Part shown: piece by piece, positions 43,720-51,954 of the stretch
Position numbering within the stretch: position 1 is the stretch's first letter
How the letters are laid out: every line of letters starts with the position of its first letter
From: Pseudomonas sp. RIT-562
GTDB lineage: Bacteria > Pseudomonadota > Gammaproteobacteria > Pseudomonadales > Pseudomonadaceae
Direction: 5' to 3'
NCBI RefSeq assembly: GCF_026241895.1
Contig: NZ_JAPJIV010000028.1
Span: 1 to 64,000 of the forward strand
DNA: 64,000 nt
Made by a program: the position numbers and the translations under genes
The notes under the pieces: generated by a model
Database searches by the model: none
The model's input: the letters and a program-made list of their open reading frames with translations, nothing else
Told to the model about the DNA's origin: nothing

Positions 43720-44562
43720 TTACTGCACCGCACCTTCCTGAACCACTCGAATCACCCGTTGCGGAAACGGAATATCGATACCAGCGGTTTTAAGACGATC
43801 CCGGGATTGTTCGTTGAACATGAACATCACATCCCAGTAATCCGCAGTCTTCACCCAAACACGCAGGGAAACAGTAATCGAACTGTCGCCCAGAGTGGAA
43901 ATGACCGCTTGTGGTGCCGGCTCGGCCAGCACGCGTTCGTCCTTGGCCAGATCAAGCAATACTTCACGGGCTTTTTGCAAATCCGCTTCGTAATCCACGC
44001 CCACATCGAATACGACTTTGCGGGTTGGTTGACGGTTGGTGTTGGTAATGATGCCGTTGGACAAATTGCCGTTAGGCACGATGATGGTCTTGTTATCACC
44101 GGTGCGCAGCACAGTATGGAAAATCTGGATACTGTCCACGGTGCCAGCAACACCCTGCGCCTCAATCCAGTCACCGATACGGAACGGACGGAACAGCAGA
44201 ATCAACACGCCCCCGGCGAAGTTCGCCAGGCTGCCCTGCAACGCCAGGCCGATGGCCAAGCCCGCTGCACCGATAGCCGCGACGAAAGAGGTGGTTTCCA
44301 CACCAATCATCGAGGCGACACTGACGATCAGCAACACCTTCAGAATGATGTTCGCCAGGCTGCTGATGAAGCCCTGCAACGCCAGGTCGGCGTTGCGCAG
44401 CGCCAGCAGACCGCCGAGTTTCTGCGTGAGCTTGTTGATCAGCCACCAGCCAATCGCCAGGGTGATGATTGCCAGCAGCACGCGGCTGCCGTATTCCATG
44501 ATCATTGGAATCCAGGCTTGAGACGCCTTGACCAGGTTGTCCACCTCAGCATTCAAATCCAT
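43720..44562 (-). CDS. mscS: Small-conductance mechanosensitive channel MscS
   Basis: Inner-membrane osmotic safety valve, 280 residues, close to E. coli MscS. Three N-terminal helices (about 20-45, 65-90, 95-125), with the pore helix GSLANFAGGVLILLFRPFRIGDWIE patterned in Gly/Ala, followed by the cytoplasmic beta domain (GTVDSIQIFHTVLRT, VPNGNLSNGIITN) and a C-terminal vestibule. Eighteen bases after yajQ on the same strand. Confidence 0.95.
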   Translation of the reverse strand: MDLNAEVDNLVKASQAWIPMIMEYGSRVLLAIITLAIGWWLINKLTQKLGGLLALRNADLALQGFISSLANIILKVLLIVSVASMIGVETTSFVAAIGAAGLAIGLALQGSLANFAGGVLILLFRPFRIGDWIEAQGVAGTVDSIQIFHTVLRTGDNKTIIVPNGNLSNGIITNTNRQPTRKVVFDVGVDYEADLQKAREVLLDLAKDERVLAEPAPQAVISTLGDSSITVSLRVWVKTADYWDVMFMFNEQSRDRLKTAGIDIPFPQRVIRVVQEGAVQ

Positions 44563-44580
44563 TGTTACTCTCCTTCGAAA

Positions 44581-45066
44581 TCAATCGCGGAAGTTGTTGA
44601 ACTGCAGCGGCATGTCGAAGGTTTTGGCGCGCAGTGCGGCAATGGCCTCCTGCAAATCGTCACGCTTTTTGCCAGTAATACGTACTTGCTCGCCCTGAAT
44701 GGCGGCCTGCACCTTGAGCTTGGCGTCTTTGACGTGGGCGACGATCTTCTTCGCCAACTCCTTGTCGATGCCTTCCTTCAGCACGGCTTCCTGCTTCATC
44801 ACTTTGCCCGATGCGTAGGCGTCCTTGACTTCAAGGCACTGCACATCGATTTTGCGCTTGACCAGGGCCAGCTTGAGGATCTCAATCATGGCTTCAAGCT
44901 GAAAATCGGCTTCTGCAGTCAGGTTGACGGTGAGGTCCTTTTCCTTGAACTCGAAGCTGCCCTTGCCTTTCAGGTCATAACGGCGATCGAGCTCCTTGAC
45001 GGCGTTTTCGACCGCGTTGGTGACTTCGTGTTTGTCCAGTTCGGATACCACGTCGAACGACGGCAT
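44581..45066 (-). CDS. yajQ: YajQ family nucleotide-binding protein
   Basis: 161 residues, start MPSFDVVSELDKHEVTNAVE, full family length. Two ferredoxin-like subdomains. Relatives bind GTP/tRNA, and in Xanthomonas and Pseudomonas bind cyclic di-GMP to control transcription. Upstream, panE starts divergently about 135 bases away. Confidence 0.95.
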   Translation of the reverse strand: MPSFDVVSELDKHEVTNAVENAVKELDRRYDLKGKGSFEFKEKDLTVNLTAEADFQLEAMIEILKLALVKRKIDVQCLEVKDAYASGKVMKQEAVLKEGIDKELAKKIVAHVKDAKLKVQAAIQGEQVRITGKKRDDLQEAIAALRAKTFDMPLQFNNFRD

Positions 45067-45200
45067 GTAATCTCTCCAATAAAAAGGGGCGCCCGTGGAG
45101 CACGCCTGGCTTGCGGTTAAAATCCGCGCTGATTATAACGGGTCTTTCCGATCATTCACTGCGAGCCTCCGATGCGCGTCATAAACAGAGCAAAAAGCTG

Positions 45201-46118
45201 ATGTCCACCACCTGGCACGTTCTCGGTGCGGGCAGCCTCGGCACCCTCTGGGCCACTCGTCTGGCGCGGGCCGGGTTGCCGGTCACGCTGATCGTGCGCG
45301 ACCAGGCGCGACTGCAGGCCTACGAGGCACAAGGCGCGCTGACACTGGTGGAACATGGCGAGGCGCGCAGCTACCCGATCCCGGTGCAGACGCCGGACAG
45401 CGAAGAACCGATCAAGCGGCTGCTGGTCGCCTGCAAGGCTTATGATGCCGAACACGCCGTGGCCCAACTGGCCCCGCGCCTGGCTGAAGATGCCGAGCTG
45501 ATCCTGCTGCAGAACGGCTTGGGCAGCCAGGACGCTGTCGCCGCCCGGGTTCCTCATGCTCGCTGTATTTACGCGTCGAGCACCGAAGGTGCATTTCGCG
45601 ACGGCGACTGGCGAGTGGTATTCGCCGGTCACGGCTACACCTGGCTGGGGGACGCCGGTCACCCGGTGCCACCGATCTGGCTGGATGACCTGAGCGCCGC
45701 CGGCATTCCCCACGAATGGAGCACCGATATCCTGACCCGCCTGTGGCGCAAGCTGGCGCTGAACTGTGCGATCAATCCGCTGACAGTCCTGCACCAGTGC
45801 CGCAATGGCGGCCTTGAAGAGCATCATTGCGAAGTCGCGACTCTCTGCGGCGAACTCAGCGAGTTGCTCGAACGCTGCGGCCAGCCGGCTGCCGCCGAGG
45901 ACTTGCAGCAGGAAGTGGAACGAGTGATCCACGCCACTGCGGCAAATTTTTCGTCGATGTACCAGGATGTCGGCAGCCGGCGGCGCACAGAAATCAGCTA
46001 CCTGCTGGGTTACGCCTGTAAAGCGGCGCGTCGACACTCGCTGCACTTGCCACACCTGGACCAGCTGGAAGCGCGACTGATTGCCCATCTGCACAGCCTT
46101 GGATTGCCCAGCGACTAA
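45201..46118 (+). CDS. panE: 2-Dehydropantoate 2-reductase (PanE/ApbA family)
   Basis: NADPH-dependent ketopantoate reduction in pantothenate synthesis, or a related oxidoreductase. 305 residues from the ATG at 45201; the frame opens at 45111. N-terminal Rossmann motif VLGAGSLGTLWATRLARAG, catalytic Lys in RLWRKLALNCAINPLT with the following Asn, and a C-terminal SSMYQDV-x-RRTEISYLLGY block as in PanE. Several PanE paralogues occur in pseudomonads, so the precise substrate is uncertain. Confidence 0.88.
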   Translation: MSTTWHVLGAGSLGTLWATRLARAGLPVTLIVRDQARLQAYEAQGALTLVEHGEARSYPIPVQTPDSEEPIKRLLVACKAYDAEHAVAQLAPRLAEDAELILLQNGLGSQDAVAARVPHARCIYASSTEGAFRDGDWRVVFAGHGYTWLGDAGHPVPPIWLDDLSAAGIPHEWSTDILTRLWRKLALNCAINPLTVLHQCRNGGLEEHHCEVATLCGELSELLERCGQPAAAEDLQQEVERVIHATAANFSSMYQDVGSRRRTEISYLLGYACKAARRHSLHLPHLDQLEARLIAHLHSLGLPSD

Positions 46119-46163
46119 GCAGCGGCTACGCTGGCCACTTGTTCCTTTGTAGCGACGAACCTG

Positions 46164-48200
46164 ATGCCATTGCGCCAGCGCCTTGAAAACCTACCGGTCG
46201 GCCAAAAACTGCTGGCCGCCCTGTTGGTGCTGTTGACCACTGTCCTGCTGGTCGCCAACCTGACCTTCATCAGCGCCGCTTATTATATCTCCCAGGAAAG
46301 TATGGCGCCCCAGGCCCTGCAGACCATTGGCCGCCTGGTGTCCAATCCGAGCCTGATATCCGACGCGCTCGAGTCGCCGCAAAGCGCACAGCGCCTGCTC
46401 AATGAACTCAACAGCTATTCACCTCTGCGCGCAGCCGCCCTCTACGACGGCAAAGGTGAGCGCCTGGCCCAGTTGCAACAGGGCGAAAAGCTCAAGTTGC
46501 CGGAGCATTACCGGCGCATCGAGTCCTGGCAGGCGACCGAATTTCGCAGCAATCAGGTGATCACCCTGCCCCGTCCCGGTACTGCGCCCGGTCATTTACT
46601 GCTGGTGGCCAGCAGCGAGCTGCCGATGGCGTTCTATACCGGCACCCTGACAGCCAGCCTGGGGATCCTGATCTTCAGCATTCTGTTGTGGCTGGTGATC
46701 GCCCGACAGATAAAGCGCCTGATCACCCGGCCGATCTACCAACTGGAAGAGTTGTCCCGGCAAGTTACCCGGGAAGAGAACTACGCCCTGCGCGCCTCCC
46801 GCGGCAATCATGACGAAATCGGCAGCCTCGCCGAGGCGTTCAATACCATGCTGTCGCGCATCGAAGCCCGGGAGCAGCAGCTCAAGCGCGCCCGGGACGA
46901 CTCCCAGGCCGCCTACGACCAGGCCCAGGGGCTGGCGGAAGAAACCCGTCATACCAATCGCAAACTGGAACTCGAAGTGCAAGTGCGCAGCAAGATCGAG
47001 AAAAAGCTCACGGGTTTCCAGAATTACCTGAACAGCATCATCGACTCCATGCCGTCGGCGCTGATCGCGCTGGATGAACAGCTCTACGTTACCCAGTGGA
47101 ATCAGGAGGCTAGCGCCCTGTCCGGGACCCGGCTGGATGAAGCCTTGAACCAGCCGATCTTCCTCGCTTTTGAACCACTCAAGCCGTTTCTGCCGCAACT
47201 CAAACAGACGGTAGAGCAGCACACAGTGGCCAAGATCGAGCGAGTCACCTGGGTCAAGGATGATGAAGCCCGGCATTACGCCCTGACGTTTTATCCGCTG
47301 ATGGGCGGTGCGGGCCGCGGCGTGGTCATCCGCATCGACGACATCACCCAGCGCCTGTCGCTGGAAGAAATGATGGTGCAATCGGAGAAAATGCTCTCGG
47401 TCGGCGGCCTGGCAGCGGGTATGGCACACGAGATCAATAACCCCCTGGGCGCCATTCTGCATAACGTGCAGAACATCCGTCGGCGCCTGTCCCCGGAGTT
47501 GCCGAAAAACCTGGAACAGGCCGAACACATCGGCATTGAGCTGGAAACCGTAAACCAGTACCTGGTTGCCCGTGAAGTACCGCAGCTGCTCGACGGGATC
47601 CAGCAGGCTGGCGCCCGCGCGGCGAAGATCGTCACGCACATGCTCAGTTTCAGCCGACGCAGCACCCGGCAGATGGCGCCCTGCGACCTGCCGGCGCTGA
47701 TCGACCAGGCGGTGGAAATCGCCGGCAACGACTTCGACCTGGCGATCGGTTTCGACTTCAAGGGGCAGGCGATCATTCGTCAGTTCGACCCGCAGCTCGG
47801 CCCCGTTCCCGGCACCGCCAACGAGCTTGAACAAGTGTTGCTCAACCTGCTGAAGAACGCGGCCCAGGCCATTCATCAGCGCGAGGACGACCGAGAGCCG
47901 GGGCGGATTATCTTGCGCACCAAGCTCAATCCACCGTGGGCGGAAATCCAGGTCGAAGACAATGGCATCGGCATGAGCGAGAGTGTGCGCAAGCGCACCT
48001 TCGAGCCGTTCTTCACCACCAAGGAAATCGGCCAGGGCACCGGGCTGGGCTTGTCGGTGTCGTATTTCATCATCACCAACAACCACAAGGGTCAGATGGA
48101 GGTGCAATCGACCCTCGGCCAGGGCACCTGTTTCACCCTGCGCCTGCCCTTGGCGAGCACCCCGCTCGTCTCCCAGGAATTCAATCAGCTATCGAGGTAA
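46164..48200 (+). CDS. Orphan PAS-containing sensor histidine kinase
   Basis: Membrane histidine kinase, 678 residues. Helices about 15-38 and 158-182 enclose a short periplasmic domain; HAMP about 182-235, coiled coil to 290, PAS domain 290-400 (IIDSMPSALIALDEQLY), HisKA with His422 in AAGMAHEINNPLG, long helical insertion, then an ATPase domain (NLLKNAAQAI, EDNGIGM, GTGLGLSVSYFI). The class resembles NtrB/DctB-like kinases. No response regulator is adjacent on either side; the next gene, cobO/pduO, starts three bases after its stop. Confidence 0.92.
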   Translation: MPLRQRLENLPVGQKLLAALLVLLTTVLLVANLTFISAAYYISQESMAPQALQTIGRLVSNPSLISDALESPQSAQRLLNELNSYSPLRAAALYDGKGERLAQLQQGEKLKLPEHYRRIESWQATEFRSNQVITLPRPGTAPGHLLLVASSELPMAFYTGTLTASLGILIFSILLWLVIARQIKRLITRPIYQLEELSRQVTREENYALRASRGNHDEIGSLAEAFNTMLSRIEAREQQLKRARDDSQAAYDQAQGLAEETRHTNRKLELEVQVRSKIEKKLTGFQNYLNSIIDSMPSALIALDEQLYVTQWNQEASALSGTRLDEALNQPIFLAFEPLKPFLPQLKQTVEQHTVAKIERVTWVKDDEARHYALTFYPLMGGAGRGVVIRIDDITQRLSLEEMMVQSEKMLSVGGLAAGMAHEINNPLGAILHNVQNIRRRLSPELPKNLEQAEHIGIELETVNQYLVAREVPQLLDGIQQAGARAAKIVTHMLSFSRRSTRQMAPCDLPALIDQAVEIAGNDFDLAIGFDFKGQAIIRQFDPQLGPVPGTANELEQVLLNLLKNAAQAIHQREDDREPGRIILRTKLNPPWAEIQVEDNGIGMSESVRKRTFEPFFTTKEIGQGTGLGLSVSYFIITNNHKGQMEVQSTLGQGTCFTLRLPLASTPLVSQEFNQLSR

Positions 48201-48203
48201 CCC

Positions 48204-48785
48204 ATGGGCTTTCGCCTGTCGAAGATTTACACCCGCACCGGCGACAAAGGCGAGACCGGCCTCGGCGATGGCCGTCGCGTGCCCAAGGATCATCCCCGGA
48301 TTGAAGCCATTGGTGAGGTTGATTCGCTCAACAGCCAAGTTGGCGTGCTGCTGGCGGGATTGGCGCAGGAAAGTGCCACCTGTACCGGGCTGAAAGAGGT
48401 GATCGAGGTATTGGCACCGTGCCAGCACCGCTTATTCGACCTAGGCGGCGAGCTGGCCATGCCTGAGTATCAGGCCCTCAACGCGGCAGAGATTGAGCGA
48501 CTGGAGGCGGCAATAGATCTGTGGAATGAAGAACTGGGGCCGCTGGAGAACTTCATTTTGCCGGGCGGTTCGGCGTTGATTGCCCAGGCGCACGTCTGCC
48601 GTAGTCTGGCCCGCAGTGCGGAGCGGCGGTGTCAGCATCTGAATGCGGTTGAGCCGTTGGCCGGGGTTGGCCTGGCGTATATCAATCGGTTGTCGGACTT
48701 GCTGTTTGTGGTGGCGCGGTTGATTGCCAAGCGCCAGGGAATTGCCGAGATTCTTTGGCAGCCGGCGGCCAAACCTGAGGTTTAG
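48204..48785 (+). CDS. Cob(I)alamin adenosyltransferase, PduO type
   Basis: Makes adenosylcobalamin from cob(I)alamin and ATP. 193 residues. The N-terminal ATP-binding motif KIYTRTGDKGETGLGDGRRV and the later EVDSLNSQVG and CRSLARSAERR blocks mark the PduO family rather than CobA. Only three bases after the kinase stop, so it is probably co-transcribed with it. A 31-bp inverted repeat follows. Confidence 0.94.
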   Translation: MGFRLSKIYTRTGDKGETGLGDGRRVPKDHPRIEAIGEVDSLNSQVGVLLAGLAQESATCTGLKEVIEVLAPCQHRLFDLGGELAMPEYQALNAAEIERLEAAIDLWNEELGPLENFILPGGSALIAQAHVCRSLARSAERRCQHLNAVEPLAGVGLAYINRLSDLLFVVARLIAKRQGIAEILWQPAAKPEV

Positions 48786-48804
48786 TCGGCGCTTGGCAGG
48801 CCGC

Positions 48805-48881
48805 CTTCGCGAGCAAGCCCGCTCCCACATTGGATCTGTGGTGTTCACAAATCCAATGTGGGAGCGGGCTTGCTCGCGAAG
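48805..48881. repeat. BIME with 31-bp perfect arms
   Basis: CTTCGCGAGCAAGCCCGCTC... and its exact reverse complement around a 15-base centre (48836-48850). Lies between the converging adenosyltransferase and Nudix genes as a likely bidirectional terminator. Confidence 0.92.
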
Positions 48882-48904
48882 AGGCCAGCAGCATCAACGC
48901 AGAA

Positions 48905-49849
48905 TCAGTCCTCAGGCCAAAACGCCCGAATCCCCGCCACACCCTGCGCCCCTATTTCCCAAGCCTTCTGCCGCTCCGCCGGGCCAACACCACCCAGCAG
49001 GAACACCGGCTTGCTGAAACCTTCGATCAAGCTTGCCGCCTGCTCCCAACCCAACGGCTGACCATCAGGGTGAGTCTGTGTCAGTTGCACCGGCGACAGG
49101 GTGACAAAGTCCACGCCCATCTGCTCGGCCAATGCCAGTTCCTCGGCGTTATGGCAGGACGCCGCCAACCAGCGCGACGCCGGTAGCGGTCGACCCGCCG
49201 CCGCGTACTTGCGCAGCTGTGCAGACGTGATATGCCAGCCGGCGGAGGGGAAATCGCCCAACCACTCGAACGGCCCCTTGATCATCAACTGCGCCTTGCC
49301 AGCACAAAGTCCCGCCGCATCCACCGCCAAGTCGCGGTATTTTGGGTCGTATCCGTTGGGCGCCCGCAACACGATCAACTTGATACCGCCGGCAATCGCT
49401 TTCTGGATACCGCGCAGTAAGGCTGGGGTTTCCAGGTCCTCCGGGGTAATCAGGTACTCCGCCGGCAACCGTGCCGCCGCAACGATCGGCTGGTTGGCCG
49501 CCGGGAACTCGTAGTTCAGCAGGTCACGCGGCGCGACCCATTCCAGCGGCTGGCCTTCGGCGCCGTGAGGCTCGCCACTGAATGCCGAGACTTCCCAGAC
49601 ATCCAACAACACCTGTTTGTCCGGGTAGTCGTGTTGAACCTTGATCAGCGGTCGCGCCGCCTCAACAACAATGCCCAACTCTTCCTGAAGTTCACGGGCC
49701 AGGGCGGTTTCAACGGACTCGTCCGCCTCGACCTTGCCACCGGGAAACTCCCACAAACCGCCCTGATGCTGAGTGTCGGCACGGCGCGCAATAAGAATCT
49801 TGCCAGCGCTGTCACGGATAACAGCGGCAGCAACCTGTACTCGTCTCAC
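48905..49849 (-). CDS. Nudix hydrolase fused to a thiamine-phosphate-synthase-like domain
   Basis: About 314 residues from the GTG at 49849, behind GGAGG; the open frame goes on upstream into the GST gene. Residues 1-130 are a MutT-like domain with the Nudix box GGKVEADESVETALARELQEELG, suiting removal of 8-oxo-dGTP. Residues 145-314 are ThiE/TenI-like (IKLIVLRAP, WLAASCHNAEELALAEQMGVDFVTLSPV, VFLLGGVGP). This fusion is found across Pseudomonas beside argJ-secA; the function of the second half is unknown. Its start overlaps the GST stop by four bases (GTGA). Confidence 0.93.
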   Translation of the reverse strand: MRRVQVAAAVIRDSAGKILIARRADTQHQGGLWEFPGGKVEADESVETALARELQEELGIVVEAARPLIKVQHDYPDKQVLLDVWEVSAFSGEPHGAEGQPLEWVAPRDLLNYEFPAANQPIVAAARLPAEYLITPEDLETPALLRGIQKAIAGGIKLIVLRAPNGYDPKYRDLAVDAAGLCAGKAQLMIKGPFEWLGDFPSAGWHITSAQLRKYAAAGRPLPASRWLAASCHNAEELALAEQMGVDFVTLSPVQLTQTHPDGQPLGWEQAASLIEGFSKPVFLLGGVGPAERQKAWEIGAQGVAGIRAFWPED

Positions 49850-50478
49850 TTTCCTACCTCCTCCAGTCCGGCCTTCTGCCAGGCCTTGAACGCTGGCCAT
49901 TGGTAGATGGTTTCGACGTAGGCTTCGGCCACCGTCGGCAACTTCACCCGGTAGGTGCGCAGGCGCACGGCGATTGGGGCGAAGAAGGCATCGGCCAGGC
50001 TGACCTTGCCAAACAGGAACGGACCGGCGTCGGTCGCAGCCGCGCGGCACTCTGCCCATAACGCCAGCATCCGCTCGATGTCCGCCTGGACTTCAGCCGG
50101 GACCGTTTCCAGCGGGGCGTCGCGGCTCAGGTCAAACGGCATGTTGCCGCGCATGGCGAAGAACCCGGCGTGCATTTGCGCGCAGGCCGAACGAGCCTGG
50201 GCTCGAGCCGCCACATCGTCGGGCCAGAGGCCGGCGTCAGGGAATTGTTCGGCCAAGTACTCGGCAATTGCCATCGAATCAGCGATGGTGCCATGTTCGG
50301 ACTTTAGCAGCGGGACTTTGCCGGTCGGCGAGTGTTTGAGCAGGCGCTCACGGGTGTCCGGCTGGTTCAGCTTGATCAGCTCTTCGCTGTAGGGGGCTTT
50401 GGCTAGATCGAGCGCCAGCGCGCCGCGCAAGGACCAGGAGGAATACAGTTTGTCGCCGATGATCAGGTGCAGGCTCAT
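49846..50478 (-). CDS. Glutathione S-transferase family protein
   Basis: 210 residues from the ATG at 50478, with AAAAGG eight bases ahead. N-terminal thioredoxin-like domain (LIIGDKLYSSWSLRGALAL, with Ser residues at the active position, SPTGKVPLLKSEHGTIADSMAIAEYLAE) and helical C-terminal domain (FGKVSLADAFFAPIAVRLRTY). Resembles the maleylacetoacetate isomerase/YfcF-like group. A run of eleven Gs (Cs on the coding strand) lies just upstream of its ribosome site. Confidence 0.9.
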   Translation of the reverse strand: MSLHLIIGDKLYSSWSLRGALALDLAKAPYSEELIKLNQPDTRERLLKHSPTGKVPLLKSEHGTIADSMAIAEYLAEQFPDAGLWPDDVAARAQARSACAQMHAGFFAMRGNMPFDLSRDAPLETVPAEVQADIERMLALWAECRAAATDAGPFLFGKVSLADAFFAPIAVRLRTYRVKLPTVAEAYVETIYQWPAFKAWQKAGLEEVGK

Positions 50479-50495
50479 GTTCGGGACCTTTTGAT

Positions 50496-50506
50496 GGGGG
50501 GGGGGG
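50496..50506. repeat. Homopolymer of 11 G
   Basis: Eleven consecutive G on the plus strand (poly-C on the GST coding strand), starting 17 bases upstream of the GST ATG and immediately upstream of its ribosome-binding sequence. Not inside a coding region. Confidence 0.9.
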
Positions 50507-50539
50507 CAGGCCAGACTCTCTAGTGTTGGGTCGGGCCTC

Positions 50540-50603
50540 TTCGCGAGCAAGCCCGCTCCCACATTGGAATGCGGTCAACTGTGGGAGCGGGCTTGCTCGC
50601 GAA
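50540..50603. repeat. BIME between argJ and the GST gene
   Basis: Inverted copies of TTCGCGAGCAAGCCCGCTCC around a short centre; argJ ends 17 bases to its right. Confidence 0.85.
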
Positions 50604-50619
50604 TGGCAGCGACGCGGTC

Positions 50620-51837
50620 TTAGGTGCGGTACTCAGCGTTGATCTTTACATATTCATGCGACAGGTCTGTGGTCCAGATCGTCTCGCTGCAATCGCCGCG
50701 ACCCAGCTCGATGCGGATGGTGATTTCTTCCTGCTGCATCACCGCCGCCCCCTGGGCTTCGGTGTAAGTCGCCGCACGCGCGCCACGGCTGGCGATGCAC
50801 ACCTCGCCCAGGAACACGTCGATCTTGCTCACGTCCAGGTCAGGCACACCCGCGCGGCCAACGGCGGCCAGGATGCGGCCCCAGTTCGGATCGGAGGCGA
50901 ACAGTGCGGTCTTGATCAATGGCGAGTGAGCCACGGTGTAACCGACGTCCAGGCACTCCTGATGATTGCCGCCGCCATTGACTTCAACGGTGACGAACTT
51001 GGTCGCGCCTTCGCCATCACGCACGATGGCCTGGGCCACTTCCATGCAAACCTCGAACACTGCTTGCTTCAACTTGGCGAACAATTCACCGCTGGCGGAA
51101 GTGACTTCCGGCAGTGCAGCCTGACCGGTGGCGATCAGCATGCAGCAGTCGTTGGTCGAGGTGTCGCCGTCGATGGTGATGCGGTTGAACGACTTGTTGG
51201 CGCCGTCCAGGAGCAGGTTTTGCAGCACTTCGCGGGAAACTTTGGCGTCAGTAGCGATGTAGCCCAGCATGGTCGCCATGTTCGGCCGAATCATGCCCGC
51301 GCCTTTGCTGATGCCGGTGACGGTAATGGTCACGCCGTCATGTTCAAACTGGCGGCTCGCACCCTTGGGCAAGGTGTCAGTGGTCATGATGCCAGTGGCG
51401 GCAGCTTCCCAATTGTGGATCGACAGGTCATCAAGCGCTGCCTGCAACGCACCTTCGATTTTCTCGACCGGCAGCGGTTCACCGATCACCCCGGTGGAGT
51501 AAGGCAGCACCAGGCTCGCGTCGACACCGGTCAACTCTGCCAGCTTCGCGCAGGTGCGCTCGGCCGCGGCCAGGCCAGGCTCGCCGGTGCCGGCGTTGGC
51601 GTTGCCGGTATTGGTCAGCAGATAGCGCACCGGGCCTTGCACTCGCTGCTTGGCCAGGATCACCGGAGCTGCACAAAAAGCGTTCAGGGTGAACACGCCC
51701 GCGACCGTCGAGCCTTCGGCACAGCGCATGACCACTACATCCTTGCGCCCCGGGCGCTTGATGCCGGCCGAAGCAATACCGAGTTCAAAACCGGCAACCG
51801 GGTGCAACGTTGGCAAAGGACCAAGACCAACAGCCAT
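50620..51837 (-). CDS. argJ: ArgJ: glutamate N-acetyltransferase / ornithine acetyltransferase
   Basis: Acetyl-recycling enzyme of arginine synthesis. 405 residues from the ATG at 51837 (MAVGLGPLPTLHPVAGFE). Self-cleaves into two subunits: the conserved site is before Thr189 in PNMATMLGYI. Upstream ATGIMTTDT and downstream GDTSTNDCC motifs are intact. Follows secA on the same strand with 117 bases between. Confidence 0.96.
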   Translation of the reverse strand: MAVGLGPLPTLHPVAGFELGIASAGIKRPGRKDVVVMRCAEGSTVAGVFTLNAFCAAPVILAKQRVQGPVRYLLTNTGNANAGTGEPGLAAAERTCAKLAELTGVDASLVLPYSTGVIGEPLPVEKIEGALQAALDDLSIHNWEAAATGIMTTDTLPKGASRQFEHDGVTITVTGISKGAGMIRPNMATMLGYIATDAKVSREVLQNLLLDGANKSFNRITIDGDTSTNDCCMLIATGQAALPEVTSASGELFAKLKQAVFEVCMEVAQAIVRDGEGATKFVTVEVNGGGNHQECLDVGYTVAHSPLIKTALFASDPNWGRILAAVGRAGVPDLDVSKIDVFLGEVCIASRGARAATYTEAQGAAVMQQEEITIRIELGRGDCSETIWTTDLSHEYVKINAEYRT

Positions 51838-51954
51838 GAATGCGCTCCTTAAAATAGTCATCGCCGACGCAGGTGATCGGCGGTATCAAATGGCAAAACG
51901 CCGCGACGGCTGATGCCGGTCGCGGCGCGGGTATTTCAGCTTGCTGAACGGGTT

